Positions 1 through 7,622 of a stretch of DNA of 18,347 nucleotides are shown in pieces. The translations under genes and the position numbers were made by a program. Location: the NCBI GenBank assembly GCA_040380145.1, contig JBEIJQ010000058.1, forward strand, positions 1 through 18,347, given 5' to 3'. This stretch comes from JBEIJQ01 sp040380145. GTDB lineage: Bacteria; Bacteroidota; Bacteroidia; Chitinophagales; Saprospiraceae. Numbering within the stretch: the first letter of the stretch is position 1; every line of letters begins with the position of its first letter. The notes under the pieces were generated by a model. It was not told the origin of the DNA and did no database searches. It saw nothing but the letters and a program-made list of their open reading frames with translations.

Positions 1-491
1 AGTAAGAATTCCTTACTCGCCGCTCTTCGATTTTTGAGGGGCCCAATGGTGCTTTTTGAACTGTATTTCAGTTTTTGCAATAGGCAATTTCTAATGGCGG
101 CCATTAGAAATTTAGGCTCTAATGACAATTTTGGGACAAAATTGTATCCCAAGTTGGGAGAAGGCTACAGGCTCAAAAGTCTTTTCAGGGAATTGTGGGA
201 CTTCAAAGATCACCGACAGCCGGAGGCTTTCCTTGACGACTGGTGCAAGCAAGCCCTCGATAGCAGGATAATCCCTTTTCAAAAACCGGTCGGTACTATT
301 AGAGCTCAATGGATCGGTATCGTCAACGCAATCAAGTCTCAAATCAACAACGGCGTTTTGGAAGGCATCAACTCCAAAATACAACTGGCTAAAAACGGCC
401 AGGGGGTACCGAAACGTCAACAATTTTATCGATAAGATTTATTTTCCTGTGCGGAAAACTGAATTTCGCCTACCCACTTAATTTCACATAG
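1..491 (+). pseudogene. ISL3-family transposase, decayed C-terminal remnant
   Basis: The readable part resembles the C-terminal third of ISL3-family DDE transposases: a stretch with LGEGYRLKSLFRELW, then AFLDDWCKQAL, then the diagnostic NGVLEGINSKIQLAK. Family members continue with K/R-x-ARGYRN-x-x-NFI-x-x-IYFLCGKL. Here that tail is split over three frames. The first frame stops at 433-435. RGYRNVNNFIDKIYF is read one base over, and LCGKLNFAYPLNFT, ending in a TAG at 489-491, is read in yet another frame. Two small indels therefore separate the pieces. The frame is open to the left window edge with no believable start, and the first ~35 residues do not look like transposase, so earlier damage is likely. 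It is a fossil of an insertion sequence and cannot encode an active enzyme. Family assignment rests on recognised motifs, not an alignment. Confidence 0.75.
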
Positions 492-556
492 AACCGATTT
501 TTTGATTAGAGGAGTCCGATGAGCGGGGCTCGCATAGTTCTTTTGCAACTTTTCGT

Positions 557-564
557 TATCTTTG
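557..564 (+). promoter_or_regulatory. Bacteroidota -7 promoter element for the sigma gene
   Basis: TATCTTTG matches the Bacteroidota consensus TAnnTTTG exactly. It lies 113 bases before the chosen ATG of the sigma-factor gene and directly before a hairpin that would be the first thing transcribed. No convincing TTG -33 box stands at the usual spacing. The identical octamer precedes several other genes in this window, which supports the call. Confidence 0.6.
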
Positions 565-575
565 GGCAGCGTAAG

Positions 576-615
576 TGCCCGGACGCTCGTTTTGAGGCCG
601 GGCATTGCTTTTTTT
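576..615 (+). terminator. Terminator-like leader hairpin before the sigma gene
   Basis: A perfect 7-bp stem, TGCCCGG (576-582) with CCGGGCA (598-604), has a short inner CTC/GAG pairing. It is followed by TTGC and seven T (609-615), which is the layout of an intrinsic terminator. It starts only about ten bases after the -7 element at 557-564 and ends 61 bases before the sigma-factor ATG. It could be an attenuator limiting sigma-gene transcription, or a terminator for transcripts arriving from the transposase remnant. The sequence shows the structure but not which role applies. Confidence 0.55.
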
Positions 616-676
616 CGACAAAAAAGCACCCCATTTGTCACGGCATCCTTCCATCGAATCCCCCAAAACGGACGAT

Positions 677-1261
677 ATGCTCGATATCGCGCTGAAAATC
701 GGTCTGCGGTCCGACGCCCCTCACAGTGAGGAGACGGCCCTCATAGAGGGCTGTCTGAAGGAAGAAAGATGGGCGCAAAAAAAGCTGTACGAATCGTTTT
801 ACCCCATCATGATGGGCGTTTGCATGCGCTATGCCAACAATCGGGAAGACGCGCGCGACCTGCTCAACGAAGGATTCGTAAAGGTGTTCAAACACCTTGG
901 CCGCTACCAAGTGGGCACTTCTTTGGAGGCTTGGATACGCCGCATCGTGATCAACACCTGCATCGATTTTTACAGAAAAGCCATCCGCCAGCGCACCGAG
1001 GACATGGAACTGGCCCGCAACGAAGCCTACGCCCAAGAGGATCCCATCAGCAAGTGTTCCGCCGACGACATCCTGAAAGCCGTCCAAGATTTGCCTACCT
1101 CTTATCGGACCGTGTTCAACCTGTACGCGATCGAAGGGTACTCACACAAAGAAATCGGTGATCTGCTGGGCATCACCGAAAGCACATCGCGTTCCAATCT
1201 GGTAAAAGCAAGGGGCAAGCTCCAGGATATGCTTGCAGCCCGCAAAATCAACCGTACATGA
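677..1261 (+). CDS. RNA polymerase ECF sigma factor
   Basis: A 194-residue sigma-70 family protein of ECF (group 4) type. Region 2 lies at about residues 36-80, with the typical LYESFYPIMMGVCMRYA and the acidic EDARDLLNEGFVKVF that contacts core polymerase and the -10 region. Region 4 lies at about 130-185 and carries a helix-turn-helix (YSHKEIGDLLGITESTSRSNLVKAR) that would read the -35 region. The wording ITESTSRSNL is typical of Bacteroidota ECFs. I chose ATG 677 because the extension to a TTG at 605 would begin inside the terminator-like T-run and adds non-conserved sequence. The stop overlaps the next gene's start in ATGA (1258-1261), so the two are translationally coupled, as expected for a sigma factor and its membrane partner. 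It probably directs an envelope-related regulon, but the targets cannot be read from here. Confidence 0.93.
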   Translation: MLDIALKIGLRSDAPHSEETALIEGCLKEERWAQKKLYESFYPIMMGVCMRYANNREDARDLLNEGFVKVFKHLGRYQVGTSLEAWIRRIVINTCIDFYRKAIRQRTEDMELARNEAYAQEDPISKCSADDILKAVQDLPTSYRTVFNLYAIEGYSHKEIGDLLGITESTSRSNLVKARGKLQDMLAARKINRT

Positions 1262-2706
1262 AAGAAAACCGACTCGACCAACTGGCCAAGGACGCCCTGA
1301 AAAATTACCGGGCGCCTTACGACCCCGATGCCTGGGGCGAGTTCGAGCGCCAGCTCGATCGGCGCGGGCCGTTGTTGCCCCGCCTGCGGGCCGTCAAGAG
1401 CGTGGAAGTGCTGCTGCTGGGCCTGGCCCTGCTGACGATGATCCATGTGGCTTCCCCCTCCATGGGCACATTCGGACCTTCGGCCGCTGCCGAGGAGCAA
1501 ACGACTGCTCCGGGCAAGGAAACTGCGAACGGTCATGCAGCCCCTGCTGCGACGATCGGCGAAAATTCGACCGAGACCGACGCGGAAACTCCTTCCGTCC
1601 AAGCCTCGCCCACGACCGCCCGCTCCGCCGAAGGCCGTACCGCGACCGCAGTGGCCGGAGGCATCGTCCGCCGGACCGCCGAATCCCGGGTTCAGACCGC
1701 CCAGGCCGCCTCGCCCACCGCACCGCAGACAGCCGTAGAAGCCGGAACGCCCCCGCCCACGGAGAGCTTGCCGGTTGCCGAAACGTCCCCCCAAGAAGAA
1801 AATACGCCGGCCGTCGCTGCGCCGGTCTTGTCCGAACGCACCTTGGAAACCAATCCGATCGCGATGCAAGAGGAAGAAGATGGCGCGCAAGACATTGATC
1901 AACAAAATCATGGAGATGCGGATATTGATCCCGACGATGAGGTTGCGCCCTCCGCAATGCCCGTAGCGGCCGAGAACGCGCCCGTGCCCACCGAGGCAGG
2001 GCCCCTTGCCGCGGCCAAGGCCGAGGTCCAACCGCCGGGGCGCAAGCGGAATCCCGCGACCGGTTTCTTCGCCGGAGCCTCTTTTGCCCCCGAAATGAAC
2101 TTTTTGGGCCCGAAAGCCCATTCCAGCATCGGCTTCAGCGCACAGGGCGAGGTCTCGTACGGCTTTTCCGATCAGCTCTTCGTAGAGGTCGGTCTGCGCT
2201 TTTCCCTGAAACGCTTCTACGAAAAAAGGACCGTCCCGGTCAACGGCGATCCTTCGGAGCCCGCCACCGCTTTCATGGACGAGACCCGCAGCAGCTCCTC
2301 TTACCATTTCGGACTTCCCCTGACGCTGCGCTATATGACCAAACAACGACGCGGAACCGCTTTTTACATAGCGGGCGGCTTGGGTGCCAACCTCGTGGGC
2401 TGGAACTTCGTGGGCGTGGAACGCACCGCGCAGGATCCGCAAAACAACGGTACGGTCGGATTGGCCTTCGACAACGCCGGATACGAAGGGCAGGAGGAGC
2501 CCGGTGCCTTTCAAGGCCCTCCGAGCGATGTCCGCAACTTCTTTGCGACCGCCCACATCGGCTTGGGCGTACAGTTCCGGGCCAGCAACAACGCCTCTGT
2601 TTTCTTGGAGCCCCGCTACCAACAGGCCCTCACGCCCATCGGGCGCGAGCCGGTCCGTTTCGGCACCTTCGGAATTTCCATCGGCGCCCGGGTGAGCCTC
2701 CGTTGA
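1258..2706 (+). CDS. Membrane-anchored sigma partner with outer-membrane beta-barrel
   Basis: A 482-residue protein in three parts. Residues 1-45 form a charged cytoplasmic segment with a conserved-looking YRAPYDPDAWGEFERQL, similar to short N-termini of proteins encoded beside Bacteroidota ECF sigma factors. Residues 47-65 form one hydrophobic helix (VEVLLLGLALLTMI). About 68-265 is a low-complexity Ala/Pro/Thr/Glu spacer with an acidic patch near 203-230 (EEEDGAQDIDQQ). From about 268 to the end, alternating aromatic/polar strands (FFAGASFAPEMNF, LFVEVGLRFSL, FGLPLTLRYM, FYIAGGLGANLVGW, FATAHIGLGVQFR, FGTFGISIGARVSLR) look like an 8-10-stranded outer-membrane barrel. Its ATG overlaps the sigma stop. 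I infer an inner-membrane anti-sigma-like regulator tethered to an outer-membrane barrel in a single chain. No zinc-binding anti-sigma (HxxxCxxC) motif is present, so anti-sigma activity is unproven. Confidence 0.8.
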   Translation: MKENRLDQLAKDALKNYRAPYDPDAWGEFERQLDRRGPLLPRLRAVKSVEVLLLGLALLTMIHVASPSMGTFGPSAAAEEQTTAPGKETANGHAAPAATIGENSTETDAETPSVQASPTTARSAEGRTATAVAGGIVRRTAESRVQTAQAASPTAPQTAVEAGTPPPTESLPVAETSPQEENTPAVAAPVLSERTLETNPIAMQEEEDGAQDIDQQNHGDADIDPDDEVAPSAMPVAAENAPVPTEAGPLAAAKAEVQPPGRKRNPATGFFAGASFAPEMNFLGPKAHSSIGFSAQGEVSYGFSDQLFVEVGLRFSLKRFYEKRTVPVNGDPSEPATAFMDETRSSSSYHFGLPLTLRYMTKQRRGTAFYIAGGLGANLVGWNFVGVERTAQDPQNNGTVGLAFDNAGYEGQEEPGAFQGPPSDVRNFFATAHIGLGVQFRASNNASVFLEPRYQQALTPIGREPVRFGTFGISIGARVSLR

Positions 2707-2735
2707 GGTGACTTTCGACGGTATATCGGAGGGAT

Positions 2736-5195
2736 TTATCTCTTCAAAAACCCGTATTCGTACACCTTCGGTTCGATTTTTTGCGCGAGCGTTTCCAGTT
2801 TGTCCCGCAGATCGCCGATCAATTGGGTATAGGATTCGTCGGTGCTTTTGTTGTTCATTTTGCCGTCGTCGCTACGGCCCTGGAAGCACTCTCTTATATC
2901 GTACAGCGAGGCGTTCGGATTGTACGGACCTTTGCCGGCGGAGATCCATGCGGGAGAGTTGAACGGTTGCGCATGGTAGTGTTTCCAAACCGCACGGCCG
3001 GCATCCAAAACGGCCTGCGCTTCGGGCGAAAAGACGAGCGGGGTGGTGCGCACCGTTTTTTGATTGCCGAACAACTCAATGGGCTCGCTCACCGCGGAAA
3101 AATCGTAGTCTTTTCCCTGGATGTAGCGGCTCATGAAGTCGCTTTCGAATTTTTCCCTTGCGCCGACTTCATATTCGGTAAACGGAATCCAGTGGTTGGC
3201 GCCGTATTTTGATTGGATGTTGTTCCGGAACAAGGTAAAGGCCAAGCAATCGCTCTGAAATTCCCGGTCGCTTTCCCAACCGTCTTTCGGAAACAAAAAC
3301 TGGTCCCGGTCGTTGAGCCAGGTGGCTTGAATGCAGTGGCGCACAGCGTAATAAATGGCAACGACCGCTAGGTTGCTCACACCGATCATCGTGTGCCGGC
3401 CTCCTTTTTTTCGCCGGGCGTTCACATGATCGATAAAGACCATTCGCTGGTTTTGAAAATCGTTTCCAACAGAGGCCAAGTGGCCGATGTAATCCTTGGA
3501 CAAATGTTTGGAGTTCAATTCCAGCCAATCGCTTATGTACTTGGCCCCGTCGTAGCTCGAAACGTTCTTTTTATGGAGAAAAAGCCCGTTTTTATCAAAA
3601 ACATCCGCCTGCCCATCAGAAAACAACTCTTTGATAATTAAATTCCAAATAAAAAATCCGATGGGGAATTGTCCCGCAACGTTGTCAAAAGTATTTGCCG
3701 GGACCAAAAACGATTTTTCGAGCCGTGCTCGGAAAAATTGGCGAAAATCGGCGTAGTTGGGCGCCATTAGAATTTTCAATTTAGAGAATTCCGCCAATAT
3801 GCAGCCGGGTATTTCTTGGTAGATCCGGGTAAAAAACTGTGTGAACAGTTCACTGCTGGCTTTGCCCATCAATGCTTGGTATTTCTCGTGGACCTTGCTG
3901 ACGTGGATGTTCCTTCTTCCCAGGCCCCTGACATTGTCGCCCTCCGCATACGGCGGATTGATGTACAGCACCAGTTTCTTGCGTTTTTCGGGGTGGTTGA
4001 CAATTTCCCGCAGTTTTGGGGGAAGTCGGTCGAAGTCGTCGTTCAGGAAATCGAACTGGAAGACGTGGTCTTCCAGCAAGTTCGCACCGTTTTTGATCCG
4101 GTCGCGCATGACCTCCACGTCCTGTTGGTCCAAGGTAGAGGCCCAAACGTTGTATTTGTTGGTCAGTCCGTTCAGCAGATTGCCGGTCCCGGCGGCGCAG
4201 TCCCAGATCGTGTATTCGTCCTGCCAATTTTCTCCGAGGACCTCCGTCAGATATCGTTGGGAAAGTTCGACCCAGATCTGGGGCGTGAAAAAACTGCCCT
4301 TTCTTTCCCGTACGTCTTGCGGTACGAGCAAGTCCCGGCGCTCCACGATGTAGTCCCAGTAGGCTTCTTTGGGCGGGCGTTCGTATTTGTTCCAAAACCG
4401 TTGGTGGGCGGCCTGCCCGTCCGAAAACTCGGTCCTTTTGCTGCTGAACATCCCCGCCTCGTCCATTTTCCGGTCCAGCTCGTAGTGGTCGCGTTTGAGC
4501 AGCACGAACAATTTATCTTTCAGCGTTTGGTTTTCGTTGGACAGCAGGTCTGCGAGAAAAAAATCGCCGTCTATGATGCCTTTTTTCTTGGCGATGTCCC
4601 AGTGGACGTTGATAGTGGGCCTCACTTCCTTGAACCACTTGTTGTAGATGGCCACGAAGTTGTTTTTATCGATCCGGGTTTTGGTCAGACCGAACCTGCC
4701 GACGACGAAATTTTCTTTGATGAAACGGTTGAGCTCTTTGTCGTCTTTTTGGAAATAAAACAGCAGGGCCTTGGCGTCTATGTCCGATTTCACCAGCTCG
4801 TGGACGAGCTTGAATTCTTTGGATTCGTGGTTGGACGGGGCGACGTTCCAGTTGAAATCGTTGCGGTAGAATATCTCTTGTACGTCGTTGTACGGCACAA
4901 AGGCGATTTTTTTCCCGTCGAAAGCACCCAACATGGCCGGGGGCAAAAACTTGTCGAAAGTTCTGGCTTTTCCGATGGTCAAAACAAGTTGCACCAACGA
5001 TTTGTAAATATCGGAAGAGCCGGTCTTGGCCTCGGCCCACAGCAGGGATTCCCGCTCCGCCGGTGCTTGTTCGCTCTGGTGCATGCACACGCAGAAGTCC
5101 ACGTTGCCCATGATCACGGAGCAGTCGTAGAGCCAAAAATAGTCCTGTGCTATTTTGTTTTTCAGTTCTTCTTCGCGGATGTTCGAGTACTTCAT
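2736..5195 (-). CDS. Single-chain (type IIG-like) restriction-modification enzyme
   Basis: An 819-residue protein. The N-terminus has D33 (NVDFCVC) followed by E55-A-K57 in LLWAEAKTG, the D...ExK arrangement of PD-(D/E)xK nucleases. The middle carries an N6-adenine methyltransferase: RKGSFFTPQIWVELSQ (motif X-like), D332-CAAGTGNLL (SAM-binding motif I) and I-N413-PPY-AEG (catalytic motif IV). The C-terminal ~300 residues have no motif I recognise and would hold target recognition. The fusion and the size (about 820-900 residues) fit type IIG enzymes that cut and methylate from one polypeptide. ATG 5195 is chosen because the -7 promoter at 5314-5307 lies downstream of the most distal possible start. 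The residues encoded upstream of 5195 are Pro-rich and uninformative. There is no methylase, endonuclease or specificity subunit beside it. It looks more AT-rich than its neighbours, suggesting transfer. The alternative is an orphan methyltransferase with a dead nuclease domain. It converges with the sigma operon across a 29-base gap. Confidence 0.8.
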   Translation of the reverse strand: MKYSNIREEELKNKIAQDYFWLYDCSVIMGNVDFCVCMHQSEQAPAERESLLWAEAKTGSSDIYKSLVQLVLTIGKARTFDKFLPPAMLGAFDGKKIAFVPYNDVQEIFYRNDFNWNVAPSNHESKEFKLVHELVKSDIDAKALLFYFQKDDKELNRFIKENFVVGRFGLTKTRIDKNNFVAIYNKWFKEVRPTINVHWDIAKKKGIIDGDFFLADLLSNENQTLKDKLFVLLKRDHYELDRKMDEAGMFSSKRTEFSDGQAAHQRFWNKYERPPKEAYWDYIVERRDLLVPQDVRERKGSFFTPQIWVELSQRYLTEVLGENWQDEYTIWDCAAGTGNLLNGLTNKYNVWASTLDQQDVEVMRDRIKNGANLLEDHVFQFDFLNDDFDRLPPKLREIVNHPEKRKKLVLYINPPYAEGDNVRGLGRRNIHVSKVHEKYQALMGKASSELFTQFFTRIYQEIPGCILAEFSKLKILMAPNYADFRQFFRARLEKSFLVPANTFDNVAGQFPIGFFIWNLIIKELFSDGQADVFDKNGLFLHKKNVSSYDGAKYISDWLELNSKHLSKDYIGHLASVGNDFQNQRMVFIDHVNARRKKGGRHTMIGVSNLAVVAIYYAVRHCIQATWLNDRDQFLFPKDGWESDREFQSDCLAFTLFRNNIQSKYGANHWIPFTEYEVGAREKFESDFMSRYIQGKDYDFSAVSEPIELFGNQKTVRTTPLVFSPEAQAVLDAGRAVWKHYHAQPFNSPAWISAGKGPYNPNASLYDIRECFQGRSDDGKMNNKSTDESYTQLIGDLRDKLETLAQKIEPKVYEYGFLKR

Positions 5196-5306
5196 GTCTT
5201 TGATTTGAGATGCGGTCGTTCGGAAAAGGTCCGCCGTCTGTAGGGCGTGTTCTTCGATGGGCACCGGGTGGGGAAGGCCGGTGGGGACGGGGCGTGTCTG
5301 AATTTG

Positions 5307-5314
5307 CAAAGATA
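5307..5314 (-). promoter_or_regulatory. -7 promoter element for the restriction-modification gene
   Basis: The plus strand reads CAAAGATA, i.e. TATCTTTG on the minus strand, an exact match to TAnnTTTG. It implies a leader of roughly 105 bases and decides the start codon at 5195 for the minus-strand gene. No clear -33 box is visible. Confidence 0.6.
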
Positions 5315-5393
5315 CGGAAACGACCCCAAAATGCGCATCTCGGAGCGTCGGTGTCGGTGGAGTTTCCTGGGGGGGCAATTTCGAACCTTCCCT

Positions 5394-5401
5394 TATCTTT
5401 G
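5394..5401 (+). promoter_or_regulatory. -7 promoter element for the amylase lipoprotein gene
   Basis: TATCTTTG lies 24 bases before the ATG at 5426. It is divergent from the minus-strand element at 5307-5314, with about 80 bases between them, so both genes share one regulatory region. Its position excludes any start upstream of 5426. Confidence 0.65.
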
Positions 5402-5425
5402 GGGCCATCACCAAAAGCGAACCGT

Positions 5426-7558
5426 ATGCGTTTCCCGCTCCTGCTCCTCGTCGGCCTGTTGGCCGTGACCGCCTGCCAAAAGAAAACCCTCTCGCTGCCC
5501 AACGACATCTTGGGCCTGGCCATGCCCGTCAAGCTCTACGGCGATTCCACCGTGGCGCTGCTGACGGATGACTATTTCAACGACCCGTCCCGCTTGGCCT
5601 CGGTCGAGGCAACGGCGGGCGTACGCGCCGCTCTTTCGGCCGACAAAAAGACGATCTCCTTGACGGTTTCCGGCGAGGCGCCGTTTTGGGCACAACTGGA
5701 CGTGGCGATGTCCGACGGCACGCGCTACGGCATTCCCCTGCGCGGATGGCGGCAAAACCAAGCGCCGACCGCCGCGGGACAGCCCCGTTTGGAAACGGTC
5801 GATTTCCGGGGCGACAGCCTCCGCCTTCGCTTGCACCACGGCGTGGTCGGCTGCATCGCCTTTTGGGAAAACACGCCGCTGCCCATCGACTTGTACCGCG
5901 ACCAAGCGGTGGTCCACCTGCCCGCCCTGGCGCGCCAGGTGCGCCGTTCGGCCCTGCGCATATACGGCTGGGGCGACGGGGGCCCCTCCAACGATGTGCT
6001 CGTGCCCCTGCATTTCGGGGCGGCCATCAGCAACCCCAAATTGCTCGACCGCAACGACTATGAGGCGCAGATCATGTATTTCCCCTTCGTGGACCGGTTC
6101 AACAACGGCAATCCGGCCAACGACAAGCCTATCCGCCACCCCGACATCGGGCCCAAGCAGAACTTTCAGGGCGGCGACCTCGCCGGCATCTCCCAAAAGA
6201 TCCGGGACGGGTATTTCAAAAAATTCCATGTCAACTGCATCTGGCTCTCGCCGATCACCCAAAACCCGGAAGGGCCCTACCAGGAATTTGTGGATCCCCA
6301 GCGCTGGTACACGGGCTACCACGGCTATTGGCCGATCTCCTCTTCGCAGGTGGACCACCGCTTCGGCAGCGACGAAGAACTGCGCGAACTGGTGCGCCTG
6401 GCCCACGAAAACGATATGAACGTGATCCTCGATTTCGTGGCCCACCATGTACACATCGAACATCCGATGGCCAAAAAATACCCCGTCACGGTATTCGATC
6501 TGCCCGACGGCCGCAAGAACATCCGTTTGTGGGACGGCGAAACGCGTACCACCACGTGGTTCGACACCTTCATCCCCACCTTGGACCTCTCGAAAGAGGA
6601 AGTGATCGCCGCCCAGAGCGATTCGGCCCTTTTTTGGGTGAAAAAATTCGGTTTGGACGGCTACCGCCACGATGCGGCCAAGCACATCCCCAACGCTTTT
6701 TGGCGCACCATGACCCAAAAACTCAAGCGCGAGGTGATGCTTCCCGAAAACCGAAAACTCTACCAGATCGGCGAAACCTACGGCGGCGACTCGCTCATCG
6801 CCAGTTTCCTCGGCAACGGATTGATGGAATGCCAGTTCGACTTCAACCTGTTCTTCACGGCGCGCGACGCCTTCGCCGACAAAGGTTCCGCCAATATGCG
6901 CAGCGTGGCCGACGCCCTGCGCAATTCGCTGCACTGGTACGGCCACCATTCCACGATGGGCTACATCACGGGCAACCACGACCAGCCCCGGTTCATGGCC
7001 TACGCCAGTAAGGCGCTCGGAGCCGACGAAAACGACCGCGAGGCCGGCTGGGGCCGCGAGATCGGCATCGTGGACGCGGCGGGCGGCTTCGCCAAGCAAC
7101 AGTGCATGTTGGCCTTCATCTTTTCGCTGCCCGGCGTGCCGGTCCTATACTACGGCGACGAGATCGGGATGACGGGTGCCAACGATCCCGACAACCGCCG
7201 GATGATGCGTTTCGACGGCCTCGGTGAACTGGAACTGGCCACCCGGGCCCTGACCGAAAAATTGACCGCCCTGCGGGCCTCCGACATGGCGCTGCTATAC
7301 GGCGATACCGAGCTGCTGCTCGCCGAAGACACGCGCCTGGCCTTTGCGCGCAGCTATCTCGGCCGCACCACCCTGGTGGTGTTCAACGATTCCGATGCGG
7401 CCGCTACCGTTTCCGTGCCCGTGGGCAAGCACTTGGCGGGCTCCTATCGGGTGGCGCTTTCGCGGACCGGCGAACTGGAAGGACGCGAAGTGTCCTCCGC
7501 CGAAGGTCGGCTGAGCCTTTCGTTGCCGCCGTACGGATTTGCCATTCTGACCCGTTGA
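5426..7558 (+). CDS. GH13 alpha-amylase-family lipoprotein
   Basis: A 710-residue exported glycoside hydrolase acting on alpha-glucans (starch, glycogen or maltodextrin). Residues 1-17 are a lipoprotein signal (LLLLVGLLAVTAC) with lipidated Cys17. The following QKKT is not acidic, so it lacks the Bacteroides-type surface-export signal and may face the periplasm. About 25-205 is a beta-sandwich-like N-domain, about 210-610 the catalytic barrel and about 615-710 the C-terminal beta domain. Conserved GH13 regions are D336-FVAHH (I), GYRH-D416-AAKH (II, nucleophile), IG-E450-TYGG (III, acid/base) and GNH-D519 (IV), so the three carboxylates are intact. Region I has His340 where Asn is usual. GVPVLYYGDEIGM follows as in neopullulanase/cyclomaltodextrinase relatives. 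No susC/susD or other sugar genes lie nearby. The exact substrate is not readable. A gap of only 64 bases separates it from the next gene, so read-through is possible. Confidence 0.9.
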   Translation: MRFPLLLLVGLLAVTACQKKTLSLPNDILGLAMPVKLYGDSTVALLTDDYFNDPSRLASVEATAGVRAALSADKKTISLTVSGEAPFWAQLDVAMSDGTRYGIPLRGWRQNQAPTAAGQPRLETVDFRGDSLRLRLHHGVVGCIAFWENTPLPIDLYRDQAVVHLPALARQVRRSALRIYGWGDGGPSNDVLVPLHFGAAISNPKLLDRNDYEAQIMYFPFVDRFNNGNPANDKPIRHPDIGPKQNFQGGDLAGISQKIRDGYFKKFHVNCIWLSPITQNPEGPYQEFVDPQRWYTGYHGYWPISSSQVDHRFGSDEELRELVRLAHENDMNVILDFVAHHVHIEHPMAKKYPVTVFDLPDGRKNIRLWDGETRTTTWFDTFIPTLDLSKEEVIAAQSDSALFWVKKFGLDGYRHDAAKHIPNAFWRTMTQKLKREVMLPENRKLYQIGETYGGDSLIASFLGNGLMECQFDFNLFFTARDAFADKGSANMRSVADALRNSLHWYGHHSTMGYITGNHDQPRFMAYASKALGADENDREAGWGREIGIVDAAGGFAKQQCMLAFIFSLPGVPVLYYGDEIGMTGANDPDNRRMMRFDGLGELELATRALTEKLTALRASDMALLYGDTELLLAEDTRLAFARSYLGRTTLVVFNDSDAAATVSVPVGKHLAGSYRVALSRTGELEGREVSSAEGRLSLSLPPYGFAILTR

Positions 7559-7565
7559 GGATTTA

Positions 7566-7618
7566 TTTTTTTTTGAAAAAAATACCGTGGAAAAAACAGC
7601 GTTTTTTTCCCAAAAAAA
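7566..7618. repeat. T-run/A-run palindromic repeat, copy 1
   Basis: Nine T, G, seven A (7566-7582), then AAAAAACagcGTTTTTT (an inverted repeat), then seven T, CCC, seven A ending at 7618. The order T9-G-A7 ... T7-CCC-A7 closely parallels the repeat at 15115-15148 (T9-CG-A7-T6-CCCC-A6). It sits in the amylase-VWA gap right before the VWA start, so it could act on transcription or translation of that gene. Confidence 0.45.
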
Positions 7619-7622
7619 GAAA

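Noticed and set aside
426..641. A 71-residue minus-strand frame near the transposase remnant
   Set aside because: It covers the transposase tail, the promoter and the hairpin of the sigma operon and has no recognisable content.
1102..2622. A 506-residue open frame on the minus strand over the barrel gene
   Set aside because: It is Gly/Arg-rich, without family motifs, and antisense to a coherent sigma-coupled gene; high GC keeps antisense frames open.
3816..5243. A 475-residue open frame on the plus strand over the restriction-modification gene
   Set aside because: Val/Phe-rich antisense shadow; the minus strand carries clear methyltransferase motifs.
5408..7099. A 563-residue minus-strand frame over the amylase gene
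   Set aside because: Antisense shadow; all GH13 regions are on the plus strand.
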